In this document: positions 1 through 12,500 of the stretch, piece after piece | Layout: every line of letters starts with the position of its first letter | How positions within the stretch are numbered: the first letter of the stretch is position 1 | Source: Hofstenia miamia | Lineage: Eukaryota; Xenacoelomorpha; Acoela; Hofsteniidae | Direction: 5' to 3' | Assembly: GCA_900660155.1 (NCBI GenBank) | Contig: CABFPE010000055.1 | Coordinates: 840,460-862,096, forward strand | DNA length: 21,637 nucleotides | The notes under the pieces: model-generated | Database searches by the model: none | What the model saw: the letters and a program-made list of their open reading frames with translations, nothing else | Told to the model about the DNA's origin: nothing | Program-made: the position numbers and the translations under genes

Positions 1-6
1 TATATA

Positions 7-38
<32 letters not shown>

Positions 39-41
39 AAA
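1..41. repeat. TA / TAA microsatellite
   Basis: The window opens with about 24 nt of alternating TA that passes into TAA triplets. It is a simple-sequence repeat in intronic or intergenic DNA. Its true length is unknown because the window cuts it. Confidence 0.95.
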
Positions 42-459
42 CTTAAATAACACGAGCGATAGCTTTAACAGTAATATATTTTGAAAAAATTACATGTGGG
101 GATTAAGAATTACCAATGAAATTTGGCTAACAACTTCAAATCTTTTTCTTCAATTTCGATGTTTTGACAATCCCATGCCTCATTTTTCTATATTTTTTAA
201 AAATATTAATGATGACCTAGATTTTAGTCATTGATTAAATCATTGTCTAGATAAATTAAAATCTGGAGAACTCAATTTTGAAACTCGAAATGTTTGAAAG
301 TTTCGGGACTTAAAACTATAACAAAATGATATGAAATTTGGCAGACGGCTTTTGAATTTTGATCACGTTTGCATGAGCTTCTTAATTTCATTATGGATAT
401 CTCTTTTAATTTGCATTATAAATTTCACTTATTATGTAAATTTTACTTTGTATTTTTAG
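42..459 (+). other. Intron upstream of the first visible Ig exon
   Basis: AT-rich sequence with no recognisable exon or repeat. It ends in a T-rich stretch and an AG at 458-459, which is the acceptor for the exon at 460. That exon starts in phase 1, so at least one coding exon must lie upstream, outside the window. An open frame from 369 runs through this intron into the exon, but the portion before 460 has no Ig-like features and is best read as intron. Confidence 0.7.
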
Positions 460-555
460 ATCCGCCTCAAATTGAAAAAATGGATCATAAATATGAGTAC
501 AAAGTAGGAAATTTCGTTCAAATTCAATGCTCATACAAAGAAGGCAACCCACCAG
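460..555 (+). CDS. IgSF exon 1: first half of Ig domain 1 (strands A-C)
   Basis: Acceptor TATTTTTAG ends at 459 and the donor is CCAG|GTGACT at 555/556. The exon is 96 nt, with phase 1 at both ends. The split first codon (nAT) is completed by an unseen exon. By analogy with domain 3 it may be TAT (Tyr), but this is not visible. The exon encodes x-P-P-Q-I, then the B strand with the motif V-Q-I-Q-C (Cys at domain residue 24), and ends in N-P-P. Breaking an Ig domain in the C-strand region at an N-P-P turn is a common I-set exon arrangement. The donor GTGACT is the weakest splice site of the five exons, but the next exon restores the frame exactly. Confidence 0.85.
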
Positions 556-3500
556 GTGACTTTTTATGGCACTTATTGAGATTTGATTGTATGTGTGCAT
601 AACGCGTTGTGGCATTTTGCCATGGCCATATTTTTTGTGACGATTTTTGCTATGGTAAATTTTTAGACACTGATGTCAAATGGGTGGAGGGTAAAAAGCC
701 GGGCGGTACAATAGTTCAGGTTACCCCAAAGCTTCTGTTCAGCTCGCATGAGAATAATATCAAAAAGTCAGGATTCTACACTTGCGTTGCCTCTAACAAA
801 GTTGGGTATGATTACTCCACCATTCAGCTTGAAATAGCATGTACGTATTTGTTTTAACTGTGGAATTTTGTAATTTAATAAATGCGTTTGGTTTCCCGAA
901 ATCTAAACAAAAATTCACTAAAGTTTCGACAACATTAATTTTTCATGGAAAATTGATCTTTTTCTATTTTTTGAAGATAAGAAGTCCAAGCATGTTCCAA
1001 GCTCCTCAAGACCTTGAATTGAGAAATCTAACGTGAATTTCATAAGAGCAACAAAACTAATGTCAAATGTAAAACTAAAAAATAGAATTTACACAGGCAA
1101 CCCCGCCTAAGTCGGATCGACTCGGAGCAATGAAAATAATCCGACTTACAAGAAATCCGAGATGTAATTTTAAGGGACTTGGCTTGTACTAGTTCGGCGA
1201 AAACCGAGATTTACGATAGCGTAACTTTTGTGCAAGCAATCTGATGGTTTTTATGAAAGAAGTTGTTTTGAAAATATTGAAAATAAACTCTGCTGTGTGT
1301 GTACATATTGGAGTTTGTTTGTTCTTTATTAATAGCACGAGTTACGCGAAAATCCGACTTAGTCATATCCGACTTAACACTCAATTTTGCATTTAGGGAA
1401 AATTTCTCGAAAAGCATAATTTGTAAAACTTACATTTTTACTTTGGGAGATTTATTTTAAAGTGTTTATTTGATTGTTTTATTAAGTCTTCCTTAAGATT
1501 TTATTCAGTGATTTCGTAAAAAATGTCTTATTTAACGTTGCTTTATTATAACATAATTTAAGAAAAATCAATTCGTAGGGTGAACTTTCTTGTGAGTCGC
1601 ATTGATGTCAAAAAAATTTATAAATACTGTTGTATTCATTATATGTGCAAAGATTTAATAGATATTTCAATTAGCTCCACCTGAAATCAGCACCAATAAA
1701 ATCCAGCCTGTAATAGAATTCCAGTCGGTTACAATATCTTGTTATTTGAAGCACGACCCAAATGATATTGAAGTGTGGTGGTCCAGCAAAAAGCTGAAGA
1801 AAAAAGTGGAAGGGATATCCTATTTTATCGAATCAGTTACACGCGATCAGGCTGGACTGTATACATGCCATGCTCGCACTTCAGGAGGCACATCAACGTC
1901 TGACACCTTGTTAACTGTGAGATGTAAGCTCTTAATAATTGTATATTCTGCTAAAAAACGAATGATTTGCCGTCATATCGAAATTTTTTCATTATTGTAT
2001 TCAATAATCACCAATATCTATTAATATATTTTGAGTAAGTTTCCATTTAAAAATATGTTTGTTGCATTTCTTCCCAACCCTTTTTAAGTAGAGAAGCTCA
2101 ATGTAAACTTTTTTTTGCTATGAACTTAGGCAAAGCATCTCTGGTGATTGGCCGAGCCGGGGGCAAATGCGTCTGAAAAGCCTGGTTCTTTTTTGAGAAA
2201 TAGATGGACAGTATATTTGTCATAAGTAAACTTTCTAATTCAATGATTGCCAAATTTTATAAATCACATATCTACGCGAATCATTAATTGTTTGTTTGTT
2301 TGAACTTAAATATATTTCAAATATATAAAAGGATGAAACTATCTATTAATTGTCTTTTAAGATTACAAGGATTTTCCCACGTTTTTGAATCAATGTGTTT
2401 AAAAAATAAATTAAATTCTAAAATACTGCTTTCTACATTGCAATCAATAAATTTACTTTGCAAAGTTCAGCAATAATTACTTACTCAAATTATCACTTTA
2501 TATGAGAATTCTTTGAGTTGGTATTTTTATTTGATCTTGGCATTGAAGGAAAAGTTGTAGGAGTAACTAAATTCAAATTCTACCTAATTTTGAATTTAAG
2601 CCTATATAGCATTGAGAAATAACTTTGCATGAATCGTATTAGTTTTAAAATTACACTTCAATTGATGTGCAACTGCTAGGCTCAAGGACAATATTAATGG
2701 TGTTTCTTTGTACTCGCTTCTCATTTTGATTGGAATTTTTAAGTTTTCCGACGTAGTTACTCATTATAATTATGTTGGAAAAGTTTAGTTTAAAAATAAT
2801 TTTATAGCCTAAATTGTCGTTGAACTGTCTTAGCGGCACTTTATGGAAATAGTCTCATGACACACATTTATGATGTGAGCTAAAGTCAATTCAATAACTT
2901 CTGACATGACCTAATGTAATGTAGTTCATGTTTCAGGTCATTCAAAAACTGCATACTTGTGTATAAATAAATGCTTATAGCTTAAGAAAATTAATATTGT
3001 TGAACATTATTCTTGAAATTTTCATTTACACTTTCATATTAAATCCTTCAAATAAATTTTATTATATTTTTGTGCTTTTACAAAGTAAAGTACTGTAATC
3101 TAATCTTGTTGCAGACTAAAAGAGAATGGAATGATGGTTTGTTCTAACTTATTTAGCTATGCACTAATAAATTAATTTTCCATACTAAATCTTAATAGCA
3201 AATGAACAACTTTTTTTAATTACATGAGATTATGCGGCCGTTTATATGGGATGTTGTGTTAATTGGAAAAGAGAGAAAAAATTCTCTTAGGATTTAACCT
3301 TTTAAAATTTTACTGATGAAAAAATGTGTATTTTCGGTATTTACTTGAAAATAAACCCTTGTCAAAAATTTTGCGGCAGTTACGTCAATATGAACAAATT
3401 TTATAAGATTTTGGATTTAATTATATATGAATAGTTGTTTAATTTAAGAACTAAATTTATTTAAAGAGTATTGTCAAATTTAAGGGAATGTCTTCTTTAA

Positions 3501-6500
3501 AATTTATGCTTACTTTTGCTAAGCCGTCACTTTGCAATTATTGCATTATAGAGAAAGTTAAATTTTTGTCGAAATGTTTTCATTTCCATCTATTTTAAAA
3601 TATTTCTGTGCTGCTAAGTGAGTTGTATTTTATATTTTGTTAATTTATTCTTCTATCGAGTAATGTATCTGATATTTTTATTGGAAATCCTTTTCGTTGC
3701 GGATAAAATCCTCCTGTGAATCTCTGCTATTGTTTCAAACTATTATGCTATTTCGATGCTGTAACAGTTTGTCATAAGTTATTAATGATTTCATAATATT
3801 GATTAAAAATCTAATGTCCTTTGACAAGAAAAACCAAGGTTTGTAGTTTATTGGATTAATTTTTCTGTTCCAAATATCTTTGAGAACGTATTGTGTTATT
3901 GAAACATCCATGTATTTTTGCATGAGTTTTCGTTCCTTTGTTACTAATGCATATCTACATTTATTTTCTTAAGATTTGAAAAAAATTAAGCCTATCCTTA
4001 ACCCTATTTCCACTGGTGTTACTTTTACATAACAAACCGATTTGTCTACATTTTCAACAATTATATCCAAGCTTGCTTAGAAATATTGAAAGGTTTTTCA
4101 TGGACACATCTATGTGCCCATGCAAATGATGAAGATATGTGCTAAAACATGTGCTTATATCTAAATTACATGAACTATGATTTTTTTTCAATGAGAAATC
4201 CGATTTTTGTAAAAATATTCAAATTATTTCCGTACCTAGTGTTCAGATAATGAGGCGGTCTAATTTCGATAGAAATTACCACCCTTGTGGTACTTTCAGG
4301 TTTTAACTAGCTTCATTAGTTTGTGAGTTATAAGTGCTTAAAAATTTTTTGTTGAAGTCATCACAGATTTTCAAAAATCCCTAGTGGAAATAGGGTTAAA
4401 AAATAACAAAAACTGATTTTTATTTTGTTTTCTTAATCAACCTCATCTGGATACTTTACTCCAAGATTATTTATGTGTTCGCACAGCTGAAATATTTAAT
4501 TCTTTGTCTGTTGTGAAGCCATTTGGGGAAGAACACTGTAAGTCAATTGAACAAAGCAATATTAATCAAACAGTCAATCTAATTTTTCGATGACAATCAA
4601 GCACAGATAACTCTGTAATGGTGATGATACTCATTCTAATATTTTGCACCACAAAGTATTATGGATTTTATTTTGAAGATATATATCAAAGTATAATACA
4701 ATTTCCGTGTAAAAGTAAGGAAAACCTAATAGTTCAGGTTTTGCTTTGCAATACTCTTTTATTAAAAAGTCCAATTTCAATAATTAAATCTATCAAAAAA
4801 ATTTATGCAAAGCAGGGGCGGATCCAACAATTCAAGTAGTAGGGGCGTGCATGTCCTAGAAAAATTTAAATACCTGTGTTATCAATTTTGTAAAAATCTG
4901 TCAATTAAGTATTTTTGAAAATCATAAACGAATTCCTATCAATGAAAAATGGCACATTGCTCAGCTAATACAAATGACAGAATCTTCATACACAGATTGG
5001 CGTGCACCTTAGCCTATTTCAAAAGTATTAGGATTTTAGAGCCCGACGGAGTTTGTTCCGAATTATCTCAGCTTGACTGAACTAACGCTCAACCCAAGCT
5101 GGCTAGCAAAGATGGACAAACTATTCTGGCAAAACGTGTTAAAGTAGGATCGATTGTCAATAGATAATCAAAAAAAAGCAATCTTCATTTTGCCAATAAA
5201 CAGATAATTTGTTTTATCATGTGTCTAGTCAATATCTAATACTGTATATATTTGTGGATGTCCAGCGCAGGCTTTTAGGTTTTATATTTTAGTTTAGTTA
5301 ACCCAACAACTTTTTCCTCACATTTTTTATATAGTTATTTGGGTAACATAATTCAAAAATAAATTTGCTTTCGCTAAGTCAGTTCTGTCATGATGAAAAA
5401 ATCTAGGGATTGTTTGAGTGATGTTGGTATTAGTATATGGTTTTTTAAGCTTATGGCCTAGGTTAGGGTTTCTGTAGGATTAGGGTTATAATTATGTTGT
5501 TAAACTAGCCTATTTTTACATTTTAGTTATTTTTCACCATTGCCTTAAATTTCCCTGCTTTTTCAATACACTTCTATTTTAAAAAATTTTGGTAAATGAA
5601 TTGTAGTCTTGATGTATTTTATTTGACAGTAAGGTAAATATTGGAGAAGCTTTAAAGTAATGATTTGTCATTGAAATCTCATAAAACTTTAATTTGCATT
5701 TTAGTCAAATGTTTGGATTCCTTTGAACAATTACTGGATTCAATTTAGCATACATAAATGAAAGATCTTCAGAATATAAAACTGATATATTACACTGCTT
5801 CGCCAATACATTCATTATCATTCTCTTTAATATAAAGTCAGTGTCACCCAAATATTTGAGTTCCAAATGCTATAATCTCAATCTGAATTCAGTTCACTCA
5901 AGGCAATTGTCTGCTTAGGAGCTCCTTTTGAGTGAATTCGCTTCAGTCTAGGTCAATTTCAATTAATTAAAACTCTTGTCAAAAACAGTCCAACTTAATT
6001 CTTTGGCGTTAAATTTTCGATGATTTTCAGTATTTGATTAGGACTTATGTGCACCACTTAAGTTTATTTTCTTTAATCTACTCCATTATAAACTCAAATT
6101 CATTAAATTTCTAGTTTCCAACAGACGCGGCTTTGGGATTTTTGAAGCAGGGTGCCACAATTCTGTTTTTGTGTTAAGAAAATGTATAAAGAAGTAATTT
6201 AAACTTCTAAATTCTAATTTGAAGATTGTATGCATTGCCAACTTTAAATTTTGGGATCACAAACTTGTAAACAGCAATATTACAAATATTTGAAATGCAT
6301 AAAAATTACGTTTTGGCAAAAATAGGAAATTCCACAAAAAGGGGGGCCCCGGTGCCGCGCCTGGTTTCCAAATACTATTAAAAACATGCATAGCTGTTGA
6401 GAATCTAATTGCAATTGACTAAAACTTTTCATGTCTGATCTTTGTATTGTTGTTTATGCAGGCTTAAGGATTATATATATTTGTTATGTCATGTAATCCA

Positions 6501-9500
6501 AAACCACTACAATCACATCACACTAAATCATTGAAAATGCCGCAGTGTCCAGAAGCTCTTAGTACATAAATGTTGCTATTTTAATTTTAGGAATTTTTCA
6601 ACGCCTGCTTGTTTCGCTTTGATGTGACCTGCCCGTGGAATATTTCTTAACCCTATTTGGCTCGGGGGTACTCACTCCTTCTATTAAGCTTTCGATTATT
6701 GCTCAAAAGTTGTGGAGACTTGTAGAATTTTCCTAATTTTTATTAGAAATCATAGCCCCTAATAAAAATTTTTTAACTATGTGTTTATTTAATGTATGCC
6801 ATTATTTTTCAACCAATTTTTGCAAGAACATATTTTAGTGTTGGTATAAAAAATGTATGTAATATACACAAAGAAATGATATTTGGTAAGTTAAGAATGA
6901 ATTCTAAGAATTTCTTAATTTTCTGTTCATTCACTAAAGTAAATATCTAATATTTTTCAAAAAATATCCAAATTTTTAGATTTGATTATTGTATCAAAAG
7001 TAATTATAGGATCAAATTTCTGAACATTACAAATTGATAGTATTTTATGAAGAATATTTGTGTAAAGTTTAAATATCTAGTCGAGAGTTAGAAAGGGGGT
7101 GAGAATCCTCCCCACGCTCAGAGCCAAAAAAATCCCCGTTCAAATAAAATTAATACTGCATTCCCGCGAAATATAACAATGCTGCTTACAATAATTATTA
7201 ACTATCAATTGCTGGAAAAATGGAATGTCTCGATCATGTTTTTCATTTATGGCTAAATACGGCAATATACTTTCTATTTATAATAAGGCTGTTGGAAATG
7301 CTTTATAAAGATGGGTTCAAAGCAATTATTCACATAATTGGCATGCTACTTAGTTTATTTGAAGAAGAATTACTTTTGAAAACACTAAAATATCAAAATG
7401 ATCATTATTCAAAAATAATAAATGAGATCATTAAAATACTTGATATTAATCATTACGCATTTGCATTCAAACCTTCTGCCCATTATAATAATGTCATTTC
7501 TCAGCATTATCTTAAAATTTGCTACTCGACCTTAAGTGCATTGCGAAGCATCTCCAAAATGCCATTCTACTTCATTTGTCTGATTCCTTTGCGTTCATGT
7601 TGTTTTTCTGTTTATCAGTTCGTAAAATCACGCTAATGAACATGAACATGCTGTTTAGGCTTATAAGTAAAGTTTACAAGGCCAATGCTTGTGGCCTAAT
7701 CTGTGGTTATATTCATGTTGCTTTTTATTCAAATTCTAATAAATTCAACTCTTGATACATATGAACTTCATTACTTTTCTACAATGTATGCTATTTTAGT
7801 CCCTACAGCTCAATATCATATTGTGTCAAGCTGGGACTGAAGGTAGCTTTCATTAAGTATTCAATGTTTGTCCATGAAGCTAGAATTTTTTCACTTTTCA
7901 TCTTATTTGCAATAACAACGCCTAAATGGTAATATAACCATTAAGAAATTTCTAATAATTAATAACAAGTTATCAATATTTAAGAATGATTTAGACATAG
8001 TCCTATGATTTTCTGTGCGTTTTCAACGCTATTTTTGATTGATTAATCCTATTTAAGTTGAGGGGGGGGGCACTTACCTTCTTCGCCGATATTTGATTAT
8101 TATGAAGGTCAAACTTTGGATGATTTTGAATCTTGCATAATTTTTGGATGAAGGTCAAACTTTGGATGATTTTGAATCTTGCACAATTTGTTGGATGGAG
8201 TTCAAACTTTGGATGATTTTGAATCTACTTTTTTTCGCTCCACTTCCCTTTATTTTTATTGTTGTGGCTTGTCAGTGACTGTGTATATGCTATAGGATAT
8301 ATTTCTTTGATCATGATCCGAAAAAAATCACTTTGGGNTTGGTTGTAACCAAAGTTTGTAGATATGTGAGAAATTGTTTCTAAGGATTAATGTAACAAAA
8401 AAAATTTACACCATTTTCAAACAACAAACACAACCATTAATATGTCAGTATCAAGTCAATAATTTTCTGAATTTTCTAGGATATATTGAAGAAATTTATA
8501 CATGCCTCGATAAGACTAAAAAATCAAAAAACTAAAACAGATTTATCTTTCAGCTGATCCTTTTGTAATCATGGATAAAAACCCATAGAAACACTGTACA
8601 TCCTAACGCGCGCTCCAAAAAGTGTATGCATCAAGCCCGTACTTCTAAATGATTAACAAAGGGACTCTAAATTAGAGCCCTGAATTGGTCTGTTACATTT
8701 TGGCCAAATTAAATTTCTCAATATATAAAATCCAATGCATCACACTCCAATATAACTATAATAAGAGAGGCAGGGTCCCCAATCGAATTTAACAATGTGG
8801 GCTGCTCTGTAAGCATGAGGGCCCATTATTATATTGTATTCGAATGGAACTGTCAATATGCTAAACGTTAAAATCTTGTAAATTCCAATTATTGTTTGAA
8901 ATAAAACCCTAGATGGCGTTAAAATTGGAAGAAACTTTAAATTGTATCTTTAAAGCATATCGGCGGAACAAATGAATTGGTTCGTTTCGTTTGCAAAACA
9001 AGAAGGGATGTTCGCCCAAAAACTGAAAATTCATTTTTCAAAAAAGTTAAATAATTGGATTTTTAATTTTGACTTCGCGCAAACGTATGTCAAATAGCAC
9101 GAAACTGTTCCAAATGTATACTTTAAAGAGTTAAAATTATTGGCTTTGTAAATTCAAACTTGCTTTCAAGCATTTTCCTGGAAATTGCAAGAAATTTGAA
9201 GAACCTTTAAATTGTCAGGAACAGAATAATCGTCCATTAGCAAGAATGTGGCGGTAAGTGTGTATAAACTTAGAATTCGTTTGTTCAACATTTTGAAATT
9301 ATTTTCATTGTTGTTGAAAGTGGAATATAGACTTCTTACACACCATCACTCTTTAAGAGAAAATATTTGGGACTGATATTAGTAAACCTCATTGTACTAG
9401 TTGGTCTTGCACCAGCCTATCTTAATATTTCTAATTGGTTAAACAGGGCAATTGTCTTCCTACCTCTCAAATTTTTTGCAAGAAAGAAATTTGTTATCAA

Positions 9501-12500
9501 TGAAAAATATCTTTATCTTCTCTGAGGCTTGATACAACAATGCAGAGTATTCACATATTTAGTGAGTTCTTGAACTTAATTTGCAAAGGAGCAATCTGTA
9601 TCATCCACTAATATATTTTCTTCCTCAGACAGATGACTGGGCATTTAATCACTGAATATATTTTTAGGTACATGTGCTTCATGAAAAAGTTTAGCATTTG
9701 TACGTTTTCCTATGTATCATTTTAGTTTATTATATTATGCTAAGCAGAAGTTAACTGACTGCCTCTATGTTTGACATGTGTAGCGTGGTTTGATGTTCCT
9801 GCATCGTCCCGTCTAACTGTATTTTACTTGCTTAATGCTTTCATTCCGTAAGCATAGTTATTTAGCCCACGAATACCCTGATTTGCACTGCTTGGAGAAC
9901 AACACGCAAGTGTCTTTTCAAATATAAATCCTATTAAAACCAGTAAATGACTACAAGCATTGTAAACAATAAAATTTTAATTAATTACTGTCAAAAGCAA
10001 TGGTGTCTCAACAAATCAANCACGCTCAGAGCCAAAAAAATCCCCGTTCAAATAAAATTAATACTGCATTCCCGCGAAATATAACAATGCTGCTTACAAT
10101 AATTATTAACTATCAATTGCTGGAAAAATGGAATGTCTCGATCATGTTTTTCATTTATGGCTAAATACGGCAATATACTTTCTATTTATAATAAGGCTGT
10201 TGGAAATGCTTTATAAAGATGGGTTCAAAGCAATTATTCACATAATTGGCATGCTACTTAGTTTATTTGAAGAAGAATTACTTTTGAAAACACTAAAATA
10301 TCAAAATGATCATTATTCAAAAATAATAAATGAGATCATTAAAATACTTGATATTAATCATTACGCATTTGCATTCAAACCTTCTGCCCATTATAATAAT
10401 GTCATTTCTCAGCATTATCTTAAAATTTGCTACTCGACCTTAAGTGCATTGCGAAGCATCTCCAAAATGCCATTCTACTTCATTTGTCTGATTCCTTTGC
10501 GTTCATGTTGTTTTTCTGTTTATCAGTTCGTAAAATCACGCTAATGAACATGAACATGCTGTTTAGGCTTATAAGTAAAGTTTACAAGGCCAATGCTTGT
10601 GGCCTAATCTGTGGTTATATTCATGTTGCTTTTTATTCAAATTCTAATAAATTCAACTCTTGATACATATGAACTTCATTACTTTTCTACAATGTATGCT
10701 ATTTTAGTCCCTACAGCTCAATATCATATTGTGTCAAGCTGGGACTGAAGGTAGCTTTCATTAAGTATTCAATGTTTGTCCATGAAGCTAGAATTTTTTC
10801 ACTTTTCATCTTATTTGCAATAACAACGCCTAAATGGTAATATAACCATTAAGAAATTTCTAATAATTAATAACAAGTTATCAATATTTAAGAATGATTT
10901 AGACATAGTCCTATGATTTTCTGTGCGTTTTCAACGCTATTTTTGATTGATTAATCCTATTTAAGTTGAGGGGGGGGGCACTTACCTTCTTCGCCGATAT
11001 TTGATTATTATGAAGGTCAAACTTTGGATGATTTTGAATCTTGCATAATTTTTGGATGAAGGTCAAACTTTGGATGATTTTGAATCTTGCACAATTTGTT
11101 GGATGGAGTTCAAACTTTGGATGATTTTGAATCTACTTTTTTTCGCTCCACTTCCCTTTATTTTTATTGTTGTGGCTTGTCAGTGACTGTGTATATGCTA
11201 TAGGATATATTTCTTTGATCATGATCCGAAAAAAATCACTTTGGGTTATTATTCAGCTGGTGGCAAGAGTACCTAAAATTCCAAAAACTCCACAAGTAAG
11301 TCTAAGGCATGCTAACTTCAGCAAGAATGTTCCCAGCATTAGAATTATAATATCTTTTTTGCAAAGTTATGGAAGGTTTGCTCACTAAAACGGAAAGTAA
11401 GTAGGAAGGGGGGTAATCTTACCCAACCCCAACCCCTTACGTATGTCAAAAACCCAACTTAAAAAGGGTTAATTAAAAAAATGTGTAAAAAATTAATAAA
11501 GCATTAAAAACTAAAGTAGTGAGATGCATTTTTATGCCTATTTTTCAATATTTTGACATTTTCGCGGGACTTTTTGGTCACTAATGTTGATCCAAGTGTC
11601 AACCCCGTAATAAAAGCTTGTGTACGCCTCTACATGCATTATAAATTATTTCTATTTTTACTTAAGATTCCAATTCGCGGCTTGCGTCAATTTCCAAATT
11701 AATTTTATTGAATAAGCATTGAACCTATAACAATTCATTAAATATGAATCAATCTACATTAAGAAAAGCGTTTTAAAAAATTACTTAACATTAGTTCCGC
11801 CCAGCTCAACATTAAATCTCTAATTGTAAAGATTACTGTTTCCAATTATATTCCTTCCACTCGACATCTCATAGATAATGTTCGTTTACATTAAGTTTTT
11901 TTGTTTTCATAGCCTAGAAACATTATTTTTTCCACACTGCGACATCTCTAAATCATTTGAATGCATCAGTCAGGATTTCGATTTAACGAAACGACTTTTA
12001 ATACCGATTATTTTTCTAGCACAGAGGCTTACAAATTTCATTTATTGTTAATCACTCAACGATAAGCTTAATTTTCGCTGAATTCGTTTTTATAGAATTA
12101 TAGTTTTTGGCAAGGTTAAATTTATGCTCGGCGGGCTCATATTACCAAATCCTTGGGGCTATTATATGTTACGAATTTTGGGCATGTTTACATACTCTAC
12201 AATATTTACTGAAAAGTGGTATCTTATTTTTGTTCAGTGCATGGACTTCTGCGATATATTGTGTCGCAGAAGCCCATCTGCTGTAAAATAAAATTTATAT
12301 CTACAAATCTAAAATTAATAAATTAGATTGCGGACAATGTGTTATTTTACAATTTCTAGAAGTATGACTGCTCTGAATGCTTATATTCTTACGAAATATT
12401 ACTTATTGTTAACTTAATATCTATAGTTTAAATAGGTCTATACACAGAACATTTTATTACCTGTCCAGAATACAGAGCTGTAGAAAATATATTTCAATTA

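Larger units (their letters stand above)
4400..6113 (+). other. Intron 3, stretch between MITEs
   Basis: AT-rich intron. It holds a possible solitary hAT-like end at 4813 and a short degenerate TTAGGG-like run at 5461-5488, both listed separately. No exon with an x-P-P start or Cys/Trp/Cys Ig pattern was found. Confidence 0.65.
7113..8337. repeat. 1,225-bp duplicated block, copy 1 (likely assembly artefact)
   Basis: Recurs at 10021-11245 with a constant offset of 2,908 bp and no substitution or indel at the places compared, including the 9-G run at 8062-8070. It ends exactly at the N at 8338. The left edge lies in one MITE and the right edge in another. The block contains an open frame of 138 codons, a hairpin and three 46-bp tandem units, which are described separately. 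Confidence 0.95.

Noticed and set aside
369..459. Open frame running from an ATG at 369 into exon 1, as a possible gene start
   Set aside because: The stretch before 460 includes a T-rich acceptor tract and encodes no signal peptide or Ig residues. The phase-1 acceptor at 459 fits the other exons better.
556..666. Reading through the 111-nt gap between exons 1 and 2 as coding
   Set aside because: The frame meets a stop at 600-602, and GT/AG borders remove the stretch while restoring a normal Ig domain.
2128..2190. GC-richer patch considered as an exon
   Set aside because: No frame gives an Ig pattern in phase 1. One frame has an early stop, and the following GT is not a convincing donor.
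4618..4839. 73-codon open frame with a hydrophobic N-terminus
   Set aside because: No motif or splice signals. It runs into the hAT-like end at 4813, and its length is within chance range for AT-rich DNA.
5461..5488. True telomere or chromosome end
   Set aside because: Only two or three imperfect units within a gene intron. At most a small interstitial remnant.
11257..11295. Possible 39-nt mini-exon ending at a perfect GTAAGT donor
   Set aside because: In the phase needed by this gene it contains a stop (TAA), and it lies inside a piggyBac-like MITE.
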